A stretch of DNA of 47,415 nucleotides from Candidatus Micrarchaeum sp. (lineage in GTDB: Archaea > SpSt-1190 > DYHY01), in the NCBI GenBank assembly GCA_020723935.1, contig DYHY01000003.1:1-47415 (forward strand), written 5' to 3'. The first letter of the stretch is position 1; the number at the start of each line of letters is the position of its first letter. A program made the translations under genes and the position numbers. This document shows, piece after piece, positions 40,233-47,415 of the stretch. The notes below the pieces were generated by a model that was not told the origin of the DNA, ran no database searches, and saw only the letters and a list, made by a program, of their open reading frames with translations.

Positions 40233-40254
40233 TTGCCGGGCGGCCGGAGGGGAT

Positions 40255-41460
40255 ATGGACGAAAACTACGAGAAATTCCTCGTTCCCCGCGACGGCGGAG
40301 GGAAATGTATGATGGTCATCCTCGATGGCCTGGGCGACCGGCCGGGGCCCGCGGGCCTCACGCCCCTTGAGGCCGCCAGGCCCGAAAGCCTCAGCCTCAT
40401 GGCCGCGCGCGGGATCACAGCCCTCTCTTACCCCATAGCGCCCGGGGTGCGGGCGGGGAGCGGGGTCTCACATTTCGCCCTCTTCAGCTACCTGCCCGAG
40501 AAATGCCCCGAGAGGGGGGTCCTGGAGTTCCTCGGCGAGGGAGGGAACCTGAAGAAGGGCGAGGTCGCGATAAGGTGCAACTTCGCGACGGTCCAGGGCA
40601 GGAAGATAGCCGATCGGCGCGCCGGCCGGGTCGAGGGCAAGCCGATAGTCGATTTCATCAACTCGAGGATCAAGTCCAAGGGGATCAGGCTCTTCCACGT
40701 CGTGGGCTACCGCGCGTGCCTCGTCGTCTCGGACGCCTCGCCCGAGATAACGAATTCGGACCCGACGCACGACGGCGGCGAGACGCTCCCGATAACGGGC
40801 AAAAGCCCCAAGGCCAGGAGGACCGCCAAGCTCGTCTCGGCATATCTTGCGAAGGTCCAGAAGCTCCTCTCCGGCCAGAAATTCGGCGCGAACGCCCTGA
40901 TAACGAGGAACGCCGGCTCCTATTCCCCGCCGGAGACGACCTTCTTCCAGCGGTTCCGCCTCAAGGCCGCGGCCGTCGCGGGCTATCCGCTCTACAAGGG
41001 GGTCGCGCGCTACGTTGGGATGGAGCTCCTCGCCTGCGATCCGGACGAGCATTCGGACGAAAGCCTTTCCGCGCGCGCGGACGCCGCGATCAAGGCGCTC
41101 AAGACGCACGATTTCGTCTTCCTGCATTTCAAGTCCACCGACGCCTACGGCGAGGACGGCGACTTCCAGGGCAAGACCAACTTCATCAGGCGCTTGGACA
41201 GGCTGGTGTTCTCCAAGCTCGCCTCGATGAAGGACGTGTTCTTCGTCGTGACCGGCGACCATTCCACGCCCTGCTCGGTGAAGGCGCACTCGGGCGATCC
41301 GGTCCCGGTCCTCTTCTGCGGGCCGGGGATCAGGCGCGACGGCGTCACGGAGTTCTCGGAGAGCTCCTGCCAGAAGGGGGGCCTCGGGACAATACGGGCC
41401 GGCAACATCCTCCCAATACTCCTGGACTACGCCAACAGGGTGGACAGATACAAAGCGTAG
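40255..41460 (+). CDS. apgM: 2,3-bisphosphoglycerate-independent phosphoglycerate mutase, archaeal type
   Basis: Interconverts 3- and 2-phosphoglycerate in central carbon metabolism. The alkaline-phosphatase-fold protein (401 residues) shows VILDGLGDRP near the N-terminus, AGSGVSHFALFSYLP, EVAIRCNFATV, NSDPTHDGGE, HFKSTDAYGEDGD and VTGDHSTPC, the archaeal ApgM pattern of metal-binding Asp and His. Ribosome site GGAGG is close to the ATG. Confidence 0.95.
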   Translation: MDENYEKFLVPRDGGGKCMMVILDGLGDRPGPAGLTPLEAARPESLSLMAARGITALSYPIAPGVRAGSGVSHFALFSYLPEKCPERGVLEFLGEGGNLKKGEVAIRCNFATVQGRKIADRRAGRVEGKPIVDFINSRIKSKGIRLFHVVGYRACLVVSDASPEITNSDPTHDGGETLPITGKSPKARRTAKLVSAYLAKVQKLLSGQKFGANALITRNAGSYSPPETTFFQRFRLKAAAVAGYPLYKGVARYVGMELLACDPDEHSDESLSARADAAIKALKTHDFVFLHFKSTDAYGEDGDFQGKTNFIRRLDRLVFSKLASMKDVFFVVTGDHSTPCSVKAHSGDPVPVLFCGPGIRRDGVTEFSESSCQKGGLGTIRAGNILPILLDYANRVDRYKA

Positions 41461-41501
41461 CAGAAAACGGCCCGCAGGCCCGGCGCGCAAAGGAACGCGT
41501 T

Positions 41502-41657
41502 GCCCAGTGCCCCGCGGAGCACTAACTCAGCGGCTTCTTGCGGCGAAACTGTCCGAATCCTAGTTCGCCGAAAGAAGCCTGTTGCCCAGCCCTCGCGCGG
41601 CCAGTCATCCTTGACGTTGTGCGTCAGTTATCGTGGACGCTCGGCTATGGGCTGGGC
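41502..41657 (-). ncRNA. Structured RNA of unknown class, with an H/ACA-like hairpin
   Basis: Predicted from the minus strand. A TATA element is centred 26 bases above 41657, where the RNA begins GCCCAGCCC. Hairpin 1: GCCCAGCCC pairs with GGGCTGGGC (9 bp) around a pocket (ATAGCCGA / GCGA). The upper stem is GCGTCCA/TGGCCGC, above it a GA-rich internal loop (CGATAAC / AGGATGAC), then TGACG/CGTCA. AACA follows the lower stem directly. Hairpin 2: GGCTTCTT/AAGAAGCC with CGGCGAA/TTCGCCG above it. Hairpin 3: GTGCTC/GGGCAC. The final CTGGGC (complement of 41502-41507) could also pair with the 5' GCCCAG. A weak GGCC-TGCG-GGCC hairpin with TTTT lies at 41466-41480. No SRP or RNase P core motif is visible. 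Confidence 0.5.
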
Positions 41658-41677
41658 GCTACACGGAGCCGGCGCCC

Positions 41678-41689
41678 AGTTTTAACGTT
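41678..41689 (-). promoter_or_regulatory. TATA box of the structured RNA
   Basis: Minus-strand ACGTTAAAACTG, an isolated AT tract between the HD-like gene and the RNA. It is centred about 26 bases before the predicted 5' end. On the plus strand the same bases follow a CTGGGCGC/GCGCCCAG stem and could instead act as a terminator. Confidence 0.45.
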
Positions 41690-41703
41690 ACCCCCGCGGG
41701 CGC

Positions 41704-42279
41704 CTATTCGCGGAACTGGGAAAAGAACTCCTTGACCGCCCGGTACTGCGGCTCGAGCTCCTCTTTGAGCGCCGGGATCGAGAGAGCGGCCCATTTCTCC
41801 TCGGCCTTGGCAAGGAAGAGCTGCGCCATCCCGGAGAGGGGCATGTCGCGCAGCCCCCCCATCCCGCCCATCACGCCCCCGACCGTTAGGAACCTGCAGC
41901 AATCGGCGTTACAGCAGATCTCGGACTCGGCGGAATGGAACCTGGCGCGCCCGCCATGGTGCTCGAGGACGCAGGCGAGGATGTTTCGCCCCCCCGCCTC
42001 CTCGGATATCTCCGGGAACCTCGCTATCAGGTCGCCGGCCATCTCCGCGGAGATCCGCGCGTGCTCCTTCTGGCGCCCCTCGGCCATTGCGCACCCGAGG
42101 CCGCAGTCCATGAGGAGCGTCCCCGCGCGGACCACTTCCCTGTCCGCTGCGAGGGTCTTTGCGAGCCGATCGCCGACGTCCGCGGAGAGGGCTATCTGGA
42201 AGCGCGACGGCGCCCCGCGCGCGTCCGCCTCGGAATTGGCAAGGGTTTCTGTCGCTTTCAGGAACTCTTCCGGAACCAT
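41704..42279 (-). CDS. HD-domain-like protein with an altered metal site
   Basis: 191 residues. The HD-superfamily order is recognisable: RAGTLLMDCG at the HD position (M57-D58, His replaced by Met), KEHARISAEMA (H73), VLEHHGG (H107-H108) and NADCCRF (D126). Several Cys flank these sites (C59, C63, C122, C123, C127, C128), which is not usual for the family. Function unknown; possibly a phosphohydrolase with a modified metal centre or a non-catalytic derivative. Last gene of the TBP operon. Confidence 0.65.
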   Translation of the reverse strand: MVPEEFLKATETLANSEADARGAPSRFQIALSADVGDRLAKTLAADREVVRAGTLLMDCGLGCAMAEGRQKEHARISAEMAGDLIARFPEISEEAGGRNILACVLEHHGGRARFHSAESEICCNADCCRFLTVGGVMGGMGGLRDMPLSGMAQLFLAKAEEKWAALSIPALKEELEPQYRAVKEFFSQFRE

Positions 42280-42306
42280 CTCTTCTTTGCTGGGGCGCTC
42301 TCCGGA

Positions 42307-42765
42307 TTAAACCCTTTCCCCGTGCCTGTCCGGCACGGACAAAGCCTCGAAGGCTTCGCTCGCCAGCTTTTCCAGGCCGCGGAAGAACTTGGCGGGGACC
42401 CGTTTCCCTTTCCCGACGCCGCAGCACGCGGAAGAGACCCCCCAGCTGCCGTCGGTGCGAAGCTCGAAGGGGAACGCCCTGCATATCAGCGGGCGCCCGG
42501 AATAGATTGTGCAGAGATTGGCCTTCCCCAGGAAGATGCAGCGGCCCGTCCCGGTCTTTTTCATGCGGAACTTGTAGGGCCCGGCCCGCGCGCGCGACGC
42601 GAACTCCGAAACATCCTTTCCGGCGCCCGCCGAAATCCGCGCGGCCTCGCCCGGGAGCATCAGGATGTTCCTTTTGTGGCCGGGAACGTCCCCGCAGCAG
42701 GTCGCGCACCTGTCGCAGGAGAAATCGACATCCGGATAAGCGCCTTTTTCGGCTCGCTTTGCCAC
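42307..42765 (-). CDS. YkgJ-family CxxCxxCC metal-binding protein
   Basis: 152 residues. The signature Cys cluster C17-x2-C20-x2-C23-C24 (FSCDRCATCCGD) is followed by the family pattern CIFLGKANLCTIYSGRPLIC and a later CC pair. Family members bind zinc or an iron-sulfur cluster; function unknown. It starts 10 bases after the TBP gene and 27 bases before the HD-like gene, so the three are one transcript. Confidence 0.88.
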   Translation of the reverse strand: MAKRAEKGAYPDVDFSCDRCATCCGDVPGHKRNILMLPGEAARISAGAGKDVSEFASRARAGPYKFRMKKTGTGRCIFLGKANLCTIYSGRPLICRAFPFELRTDGSWGVSSACCGVGKGKRVPAKFFRGLEKLASEAFEALSVPDRHGERV

Positions 42766-42775
42766 GTCGGGAGGA

Positions 42776-43369
42776 TCAGGCGTACTTCTTCGCGCCCTGC
42801 TTGGCTATTTCCGTCTCGGCGGAGCGCAGGCGCATCTTGAGCCACTTGACGGTCTTCTCTATCTCCTCGACGCTCGCGAGGCCCGGGAGGATCGCCTTGC
42901 CCGTGCGAAAGACAAGGAGCCTCGTGTTCCCGAACTGAACCTTCATCCCCGGGAAATACTCGGGGTTGTACTCGCTCTCCTCCATGAGGCAGGCGAGTTC
43001 GTGCAATTTCAGCTCGCGCTTGAGGTCAATCGAGGCCACGATGTTCCTCACGTAGATGCGCGGCTTTGCGGTCGTCGCTATCCCATACTTCTTGAGCTCG
43101 TCCTGGAGCTGGTGGACCTTGGTTGTGGCGTCGTCGGTGCTCTTGGAGCCGGTGCAGACGATTTTTCCGGAGGAATAGAGCAAAAATCCCGCCTCGTACT
43201 TCTTCAGGCGCAGCGCCGGGAAGTTCCCGGGCTCGTAGACCGACCCGGGGACCTTCTTCAGGACGTCGAGGAGGTTGAAATTCTGGGCGAGCTGGGTCGT
43301 GACGACGACGTTGTTGATTTTGTATTCGTCGGAGGGAACAGAAGAGGCCTCGTTCCCGTCACTGTCCAT
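42776..43369 (-). CDS. tbp: TATA-binding protein (TBP)
   Basis: General transcription factor that binds the TATA boxes seen throughout this window. Two imperfect repeats of about 90 residues: NNVVVTTQL...KKYEAGFLLYSSGKIVCTGSKS and RNIVASIDL...GNTRLLVFRTGKAILPG, each with the DNA-contacting Phe and basic residues. An acidic N-terminal tail (MDSDGNEASS) and a Lys-rich end complete 197 residues. ATG 43369 is leaderless; an ATG at 43381 is upstream of the likely start site. Confidence 0.96.
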   Translation of the reverse strand: MDSDGNEASSVPSDEYKINNVVVTTQLAQNFNLLDVLKKVPGSVYEPGNFPALRLKKYEAGFLLYSSGKIVCTGSKSTDDATTKVHQLQDELKKYGIATTAKPRIYVRNIVASIDLKRELKLHELACLMEESEYNPEYFPGMKVQFGNTRLLVFRTGKAILPGLASVEEIEKTVKWLKMRLRSAETEIAKQGAKKYA

Positions 43370-43391
43370 GATGACTTGCAAGGGCCATTTG

Positions 43392-43402
43392 CTTATATAA
43401 CT
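43392..43402 (-). promoter_or_regulatory. TATA box of the tbp operon
   Basis: Minus-strand AGTTATATAAG, centred 28 bases before ATG 43369. A strong consensus TATA box in front of tbp itself would allow autoregulation (inference). Confidence 0.65.
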
Positions 43403-43414
43403 TTCTCCGGGCCA

Positions 43415-43427
43415 AATTTTTTATAGA
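43415..43427 (+). promoter_or_regulatory. TATA box of the IPP isomerase gene
   Basis: AATTTTTTATAGA, centred about 35 bases before the ATG at 43456. Confidence 0.6.
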
Positions 43428-43455
43428 AACTCCGAAACCCTCTCCCGAGCGCAAG

Positions 43456-44523
43456 ATGCAAGCGAAAAGCCGCGAAATTTCATCAAGGAAGTCCGACCAC
43501 ATCAGAATTTCCTTGAAAAACGACGTTAGAGGCGGCCAGTCGGCTCTTTTCGAGGACGTCGTCCTGCTCCACAACGCCGTTCCCGGAATGGATCACGGTG
43601 AAATTTCCCTGAAAACCCGCCTTTTCGGGAAGAACCTCTCCGCGCCGCTCCTGGTTTCAGGCATGGTTGGCGGAACTCCCGAGGCCGGGAGGATGAACCG
43701 GGCGATTGCGGAGGCCGTCGAAGCCCTCGGGCTTGCCATGGGGGTCGGAAGCCAGCGGATAATGCTCGAAAAACCCGGGACGGCGGACACCTTCCGCGTG
43801 AGGAAGTACGCGAAGCGCTCGCCGGTCTTCGGGAACCTGGGCCTCGCCCAGTTCACGCAGGGCAATCTGAAGCCAAAGGACGCGCGCCGCGCGATGGAGG
43901 CGATCGAAGCCGACGGGATGTTCATCCACCTCAACCCGGCGCAGGAGCTCGTGCAGCCCGAGGGCGACAGGAACTTCTCCCGCGGGATCGAGAGGCTCGC
44001 GGAGATATGCGACGAGCTGGACGGCGTCCCGGTGATAGCCAAGGAGACGGGGTGCGGCGTCTCGGGGACCGTCGCGCGCAGGCTGATAGACGCCGGAATC
44101 TCGGGAATCGACGTCTCGGGCGCGGGAGGGACGAGCTGGATAGCCGTCGAGCGCATCAGGTCCGGCGATCCCGTCCCTGGGGACGCCCTCCTCTCCGCCG
44201 GCTGGGGGATACCGACGGCCGCAAGCGTCATGATGTGCTCGGGCCTCGGCGTCCCGGTCATCGCTTCGGGCGGGATGGGCTCGGGCGTGGACTGCGCCAA
44301 GGCGATAGCCCTCGGGGCGGCCGCCTGCTCCATCGCGCAGCCGGTCCTCGCGGCGTATTCGCGCGCGGGGCGCAAGGGGGTAGAGGCGCGCCTCCTGCGC
44401 GCCGAGGACGAGCTCAGGGCGGCGATGTTCCTCACGGGCTCGCGGGATCCGAGGGCCCTAGCAAAGGCGGAGCGACGCATCTTCGGGAGGCTCGGGGAAT
44501 GGGCGCGCGCGAAGAAGGCATGA
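43456..44523 (+). CDS. fni: Isopentenyl-diphosphate delta-isomerase, type 2
   Basis: FMN-dependent TIM-barrel enzyme interconverting IPP and DMAPP for ether-lipid chains. 355 residues with SSRKSDHIRISL at the start, SGMVGGTPEAG, AMGVGSQR, HLNPAQELVQPEGDRNF (the catalytic Gln region), KETGCGVSG, DVSGAGGTSW and ASGGMGSGVDCAKAIALGA (phosphate-binding end). Supplies the pathway that ends in CarS. The stop overlaps the next ATG. Confidence 0.95.
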   Translation: MQAKSREISSRKSDHIRISLKNDVRGGQSALFEDVVLLHNAVPGMDHGEISLKTRLFGKNLSAPLLVSGMVGGTPEAGRMNRAIAEAVEALGLAMGVGSQRIMLEKPGTADTFRVRKYAKRSPVFGNLGLAQFTQGNLKPKDARRAMEAIEADGMFIHLNPAQELVQPEGDRNFSRGIERLAEICDELDGVPVIAKETGCGVSGTVARRLIDAGISGIDVSGAGGTSWIAVERIRSGDPVPGDALLSAGWGIPTAASVMMCSGLGVPVIASGGMGSGVDCAKAIALGAAACSIAQPVLAAYSRAGRKGVEARLLRAEDELRAAMFLTGSRDPRALAKAERRIFGRLGEWARAKKA

Positions 44524-45278
44524 CGAGCCGGGATTTCCGTTTCAGGAACCCGGCGGGGGACCTGATTTCGGCGAGGCTCATCTTCCCTAAGAAGCGGAAG
44601 GGCCCGTCGACTATGGCCGTCTTCTGCCATGCCTTCGGCGCGAACAAGGAGGCGATATGGGAAAAGCACCTCGCCCCCAGACTCCTTTCCCTGGGCTGGG
44701 CCTGCATGGCCTTCGACTTCCCCGGCTGCGGGAAGAGCGCCGGGAAGTTCTCCGACACGACGTACGCGCGCGACATCGCGACGCTCGAGAGGGCCGTCGC
44801 CGCGGCGCGCAAGCGCGCGAAATTCTCACGCCTCGTCCTCGTCGGCCACAGCAGGGGCGGCGCGTGCGCACTCTACTACGCGGCGAGGCGCAGGGTCGCT
44901 GGCATGTTCCTCCTCGCCCCGCGCTCGGACGTCGGCAACACGCTCTCGAGGTTTTCTGCGGACCAGCTCGCAGCCTTCCGAAAGAAGGGGTTCTTGACAT
45001 TCAACGACAAGCTCCAGAAGAGGCTTGGCCCCGGCTACATGGGCGACATCGCCGGCAGGAAGGGCGAGCCCCTGCGCCTCGCCGGGAGGATAGCGTGCCC
45101 GGTGACGATCGTCCACTGCGCGGAGGACGGGGCGATCGCGCTCGCCGAGTCGCGACTGCTGACGAGGAAGCTGAGGCAAGGGACGCTCGTGGCGGTCCCC
45201 AAAGGGGACCACTTCTTCCACGGCCTGCGCGAGAGGGCGGCGGACGAGCTTTCGAGGTTCGCCCGCTCCCTGGGTTGA
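44520..45278 (+). CDS. Alpha/beta hydrolase (serine hydrolase)
   Basis: 252 residues. AVFCHAFGANKE is the oxyanion-hole strand, DFPGCGKSAG the preceding loop, LVGHSRGGA the nucleophile elbow (Ser in GHSRG), HCAEDGAIALAES supplies the acidic residue region and KGDHFFHG the catalytic His. Similar to small lysophospholipase- or osmotically-inducible-type hydrolases; substrate unknown. ATGA overlap couples it to IPP isomerase. Confidence 0.88.
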   Translation: MTSRDFRFRNPAGDLISARLIFPKKRKGPSTMAVFCHAFGANKEAIWEKHLAPRLLSLGWACMAFDFPGCGKSAGKFSDTTYARDIATLERAVAAARKRAKFSRLVLVGHSRGGACALYYAARRRVAGMFLLAPRSDVGNTLSRFSADQLAAFRKKGFLTFNDKLQKRLGPGYMGDIAGRKGEPLRLAGRIACPVTIVHCAEDGAIALAESRLLTRKLRQGTLVAVPKGDHFFHGLRERAADELSRFARSLG

Positions 45279-45337
45279 GCGGACCGCGGACGAAGGAAAG
45301 GGACCCGGCGGGGAACTGGAAAGATGCTTCGGCCAAC

Positions 45338-45348
45338 GCTTAAAATCC
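45338..45348 (+). promoter_or_regulatory. TATA box of nreA
   Basis: CGCTTAAAATC, centred 26 bases before the leaderless ATG at 45368. Confidence 0.6.
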
Positions 45349-45367
45349 TCCGCCGGGGGCTTCTCGC

Positions 45368-46537
45368 ATGGGCTGCAGGATCTGCGAGGGGGCCGGCGTT
45401 TCGCGCTGCCCGATACATTCCAAGGCGATCCTCCCCCGCGTGAAGTTGCATGTCTCCAAGGGATCCTTCTTCGGCGACTCGCCGCCCTCTGTCTTCGTCG
45501 GCCACCACGGCTATCCGCGCGTGCGCGCGGGCGTCCTCGCTCCGCCGGTGGAAGGCGAGGACCTGGACAGCCCGTCGAAATGGTTCGCGCAGCGCCTCGA
45601 GATACCGCAGGTCGTCGAGAAGCGCCTCTCGCTCCTCAACCTGTCGTTCTCGGCGAACATCAGGAAGCCCGCGTCCGCCCGGGAGTATTTCGACGAGATA
45701 GCGCTCGCGGTCACACCGACCGAGGTTGAGGCGACGACGGCACGGATGCTGCGCGATTCAGTCTCCTTCGACAAATACAACTCGCCCATGGGCCTCTCCG
45801 TCCCGCTCCTCGACCTGAAGGTAACGTCCAACCCCAAGATCCCGGGAAAGGTGGACTCAATCCTTTCGGAGAAGAACCTCCCCGCGGCCGAGGCGGCGCG
45901 CGAGCTCTTCGGCGACGGCTTCGACGTCTACTACCTCCAGCGCCTCCTCTCGGCCGGGCTGCTGGGGAAGTCGCAGCAGGGGAAGCGCCTCGTCCCGACG
46001 CGCTGGAGCATAACCGCAGCCGACTCGATAGTTTCCGAGGACCTGATAGGGAAGATACGCGAGTTCCCCCCCGTGGAATCCTTCCAGGTCTTCAAATCCC
46101 GCCACCTGGACAACGAGTTCCACGTCGTACTCGCGCCGCATGCCTGGGCCTTCGAGCAGCTCGAGGGATACGTCCCGTCCGGGACCCTGATGGTGGACAC
46201 GGAGTTCCACGAGGGGAGGAAGGACTACGCGAGGAACGTCGTCGGAGGCTACTACGCCGGGCGCCTCGCCGCCTGCGAATACCTCCTCTCGAAAGGCAGG
46301 CAGGCCGCGGTGATCGTCCTGCGGAGCATCGGCCCGGCCTACTACGCGCCCCTGGGCGTGTGGCAGGTGCGGGAGAACGTAAGGAACGCGATGGCGGGCC
46401 CCCCGGCGGAGTTCCCGGGCCTGGAGGACGCCCTCGTCCACGTCTTCAGGGAGAGCCGCCTGGACAGGGCGGCGGTCCTGCGCGAGTCAAGGCTCCTCTC
46501 CTTCCTGAGGAAGCAGGCGAAGATCACTGCCTTCTGA
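45368..46537 (+). CDS. nreA: DNA repair protein NreA
   Basis: Archaeal DNA-damage-response protein of 389 residues, matching the Nre family from the N-terminal zinc motif CRICEGAG..CPIH through SPPSVFVGHHGYPRVRAG, SANIRKP and GGYYAGRLAACEYL. NreA usually ends in a PCNA-interacting QxxLxxFF-type tail. Here the end is LLSFLRKQAKITAF, without the Gln-x-x-Leu core, so a PCNA contact is uncertain. Leaderless start. Confidence 0.92.
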   Translation: MGCRICEGAGVSRCPIHSKAILPRVKLHVSKGSFFGDSPPSVFVGHHGYPRVRAGVLAPPVEGEDLDSPSKWFAQRLEIPQVVEKRLSLLNLSFSANIRKPASAREYFDEIALAVTPTEVEATTARMLRDSVSFDKYNSPMGLSVPLLDLKVTSNPKIPGKVDSILSEKNLPAAEAARELFGDGFDVYYLQRLLSAGLLGKSQQGKRLVPTRWSITAADSIVSEDLIGKIREFPPVESFQVFKSRHLDNEFHVVLAPHAWAFEQLEGYVPSGTLMVDTEFHEGRKDYARNVVGGYYAGRLAACEYLLSKGRQAAVIVLRSIGPAYYAPLGVWQVRENVRNAMAGPPAEFPGLEDALVHVFRESRLDRAAVLRESRLLSFLRKQAKITAF

Positions 46538-46553
46538 GGCGCGGCGGGGGTTT

Positions 46554-46566
46554 CCATTATATTTTC
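46554..46566 (+). promoter_or_regulatory. TATA box of the acylphosphatase gene
   Basis: CCATTATATTTTC, centred 27 bases before the leaderless ATG at 46587. Confidence 0.6.
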
Positions 46567-46586
46567 CGGCGCGGCGCCCCCTCGGG

Positions 46587-46853
46587 ATGGCGAGAATACG
46601 CGCAATCTTCCGCGGCCTAGTCCAGGGAGTGGGCTTCCGCTACCACGTCCTGACTATTTCGCGCGACTTCCGCGTCACGGGGTTCGTCAGGAACAGGCCC
46701 GACGGCTCGGTGCTGTGCGAGGCGCAGGGCGAACTCAGGGAGGTGGAGAAGTTCTTGGACGCAGTCGAGGGCACCGCACCCGGCGAGCTCGAGAGGACCG
46801 AGCGCAAGGAGCTCCCGGACGTCAAGCGCGAGGCCGCCTTCAGCGTGATGTGA
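46587..46853 (+). CDS. acyP: Acylphosphatase
   Basis: 88-residue enzyme hydrolysing acyl phosphates. GLVQGVGFRYHV carries the phosphate loop and catalytic Arg; GFVRNRPDGSV carries the catalytic Asn. The usual GxVQGVGFR signature and length are intact. Monocistronic, convergent with the partial regulator. Confidence 0.95.
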   Translation: MARIRAIFRGLVQGVGFRYHVLTISRDFRVTGFVRNRPDGSVLCEAQGELREVEKFLDAVEGTAPGELERTERKELPDVKREAAFSVM

Positions 46854-46933
46854 CATTCGGGGTTCCGACCCCTTCCGGCGGAAACGGGAAGCGCTTTTCT
46901 ATCCTCCGCTGAGGATGTGCGCCCCTTGGGGCT

Positions 46934-47415
46934 TCACTTCCCCTTGGCTTCCAACTTCTTCACGAACTTGTCGCCGCCCTCTAGCTTGTCCCATGCGTGG
47001 TCGAAGAGGTCCTGCAGGGCGCTCGCGAAGAAAGGCGAGTGCACCCAGATCCCCGTGTCGTAGGTCGGATGGACCTCCTCCTCAGGGAGCAGCATGAAGA
47101 GCACCTCTTCGCCGTCGATTATGTAGAAGCGCGCCTTGATGTGGTTCATGTAGCGCACGTCGCACGCCTCCAGGAGCGTCTTGACCGCGTTGTGGTTCTC
47201 GGGCGTTATCTCCACGGCAATCCTCGTCTTCACGCCCTTGCCCTTGGCCTCCTTGAGGCTCGCGAAGTGGAACTCCGCGAGGCGGTTTATCTCCGAGATG
47301 CTCGCGACGATGTATATCGACTTCTCCGCGTCCTTGATGAGCAGGTCAATGTGGTCGTGGAGGTTGTGGCGGCCTTTGAGCGCGCCGGATAGCTCCGTCG
47401 GCTCTATCATCTCGA
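46934..47415 (-). CDS. TrmB-type regulator, C-terminal part (runs off the window)
   Basis: The visible 160 residues include HNLHDHIDLLIKDAEKSIYIVA, VKTRIAVEITPENHNAVKTL and a C-terminal FFASALQDLFDHAWDKLE. This is the phospholipase-D-like effector domain typical of TrmB-family transcription regulators. The frame is still open at the right edge (reading E-M-I-E there), so an N-terminal winged helix probably lies outside the window. Ligand unknown. Confidence 0.75.
   Translation of the reverse strand, partial: EMIEPTELSGALKGRHNLHDHIDLLIKDAEKSIYIVASISEINRLAEFHFASLKEAKGKGVKTRIAVEITPENHNAVKTLLEACDVRYMNHIKARFYIIDGEEVLFMLLPEEEVHPTYDTGIWVHSPFFASALQDLFDHAWDKLEGGDKFVKKLEAKGK

Noticed and set aside
41461-41703. 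RNase P RNA or SRP RNA in this gap
   Set aside because: Neither the GAGGAAAGUCC-type P4 core nor the SRP helix 8 motif is present on either strand.
1-47415. CRISPR arrays, insertion sequences, prophage or replication origin
   Set aside because: No regularly spaced repeats, transposase, integrase or phage structural genes, and no Orc1/Cdc6 gene or clustered origin boxes were found by reading.

Overview
The window is archaeal. It carries TATA-binding protein, an MBF1-type factor, an archaeal histone, family-B DNA polymerase, release factor aRF1, ribosomal proteins uL1/uL10/P1, Pth2, CarS (ether-lipid synthesis), type 2 IPP isomerase, archaeal phosphoglycerate mutase, NreA and prepilins with the archaeal class III signal (Q-x-x-x-E-Y/F). 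GC is high, genes are packed with 0-60 base gaps, and many starts are leaderless with a TATA element centred about 26 bases upstream. The prepilin type, the small gene sizes and the many short zinc-ribbon and membrane proteins suggest a DPANN-type archaeon (Diapherotrites- or Micrarchaeota-like). That placement is inference, not shown by any marker here.

Layout. 1-2350 (minus): tRNA-Leu(UAG), then an MBF1 / cation-efflux / XTP-diphosphatase operon. 2441-4381: uL1-uL10-P1 operon with a GAAA-loop terminator. 4541-7887: an unknown protein, a coiled-coil protein, a HAD hydrolase with a broken reading frame, and a zinc-ribbon membrane protein. 7983-13080: valyl-tRNA synthetase, aRF1 and a phosphodiesterase whose 3' end runs through tRNA-Gln(UUG). 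Upstream of that tRNA lies a tRNA-Gln-like relic with its own promoter. 14058-19364: a six-gene operon with Pth2, CDP-alcohol phosphotransferase, CarS, a dolichyl-phosphate-type glycosyltransferase and PolB. 19416-23324: two small proteins, presenilin-type protease, Sua5, methionine aminopeptidase, histone and prepilin peptidase. 23352-28632: small membrane proteins, SLOG-like, TRAM, YbaK, Lrp-type, MscS and DsbA-like genes, and a head-to-head pair of 5'-truncated iron genes.

28960-39251 is a type IV pilus locus of about 10 kb. It has five overlapping genes for N-terminally anchored, sequon-rich surface proteins, a small winged-helix protein, a TadA/VirB11-type ATPase, two TadC-type membrane platforms and three major prepilins. 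The prepilin peptidase at 22425 should process them. A KaiC/ArlH-like ATPase with a degenerate Walker B site follows on the other strand. 40255-47415: phosphoglycerate mutase, an unassigned structured RNA, a TBP/YkgJ/HD operon, IPP isomerase, a hydrolase, NreA, acylphosphatase and a partial TrmB-like regulator.

The most interesting items are the structured RNA at 41502-41657 (minus), the mosaic prepilin genes that share a 113-base identical 5' module, the collapsed iron module at 28300-28936, the tRNA-Gln relic, and two divergent gene pairs that each share one central TATA box. No CRISPR array, IS element or phage gene was seen.
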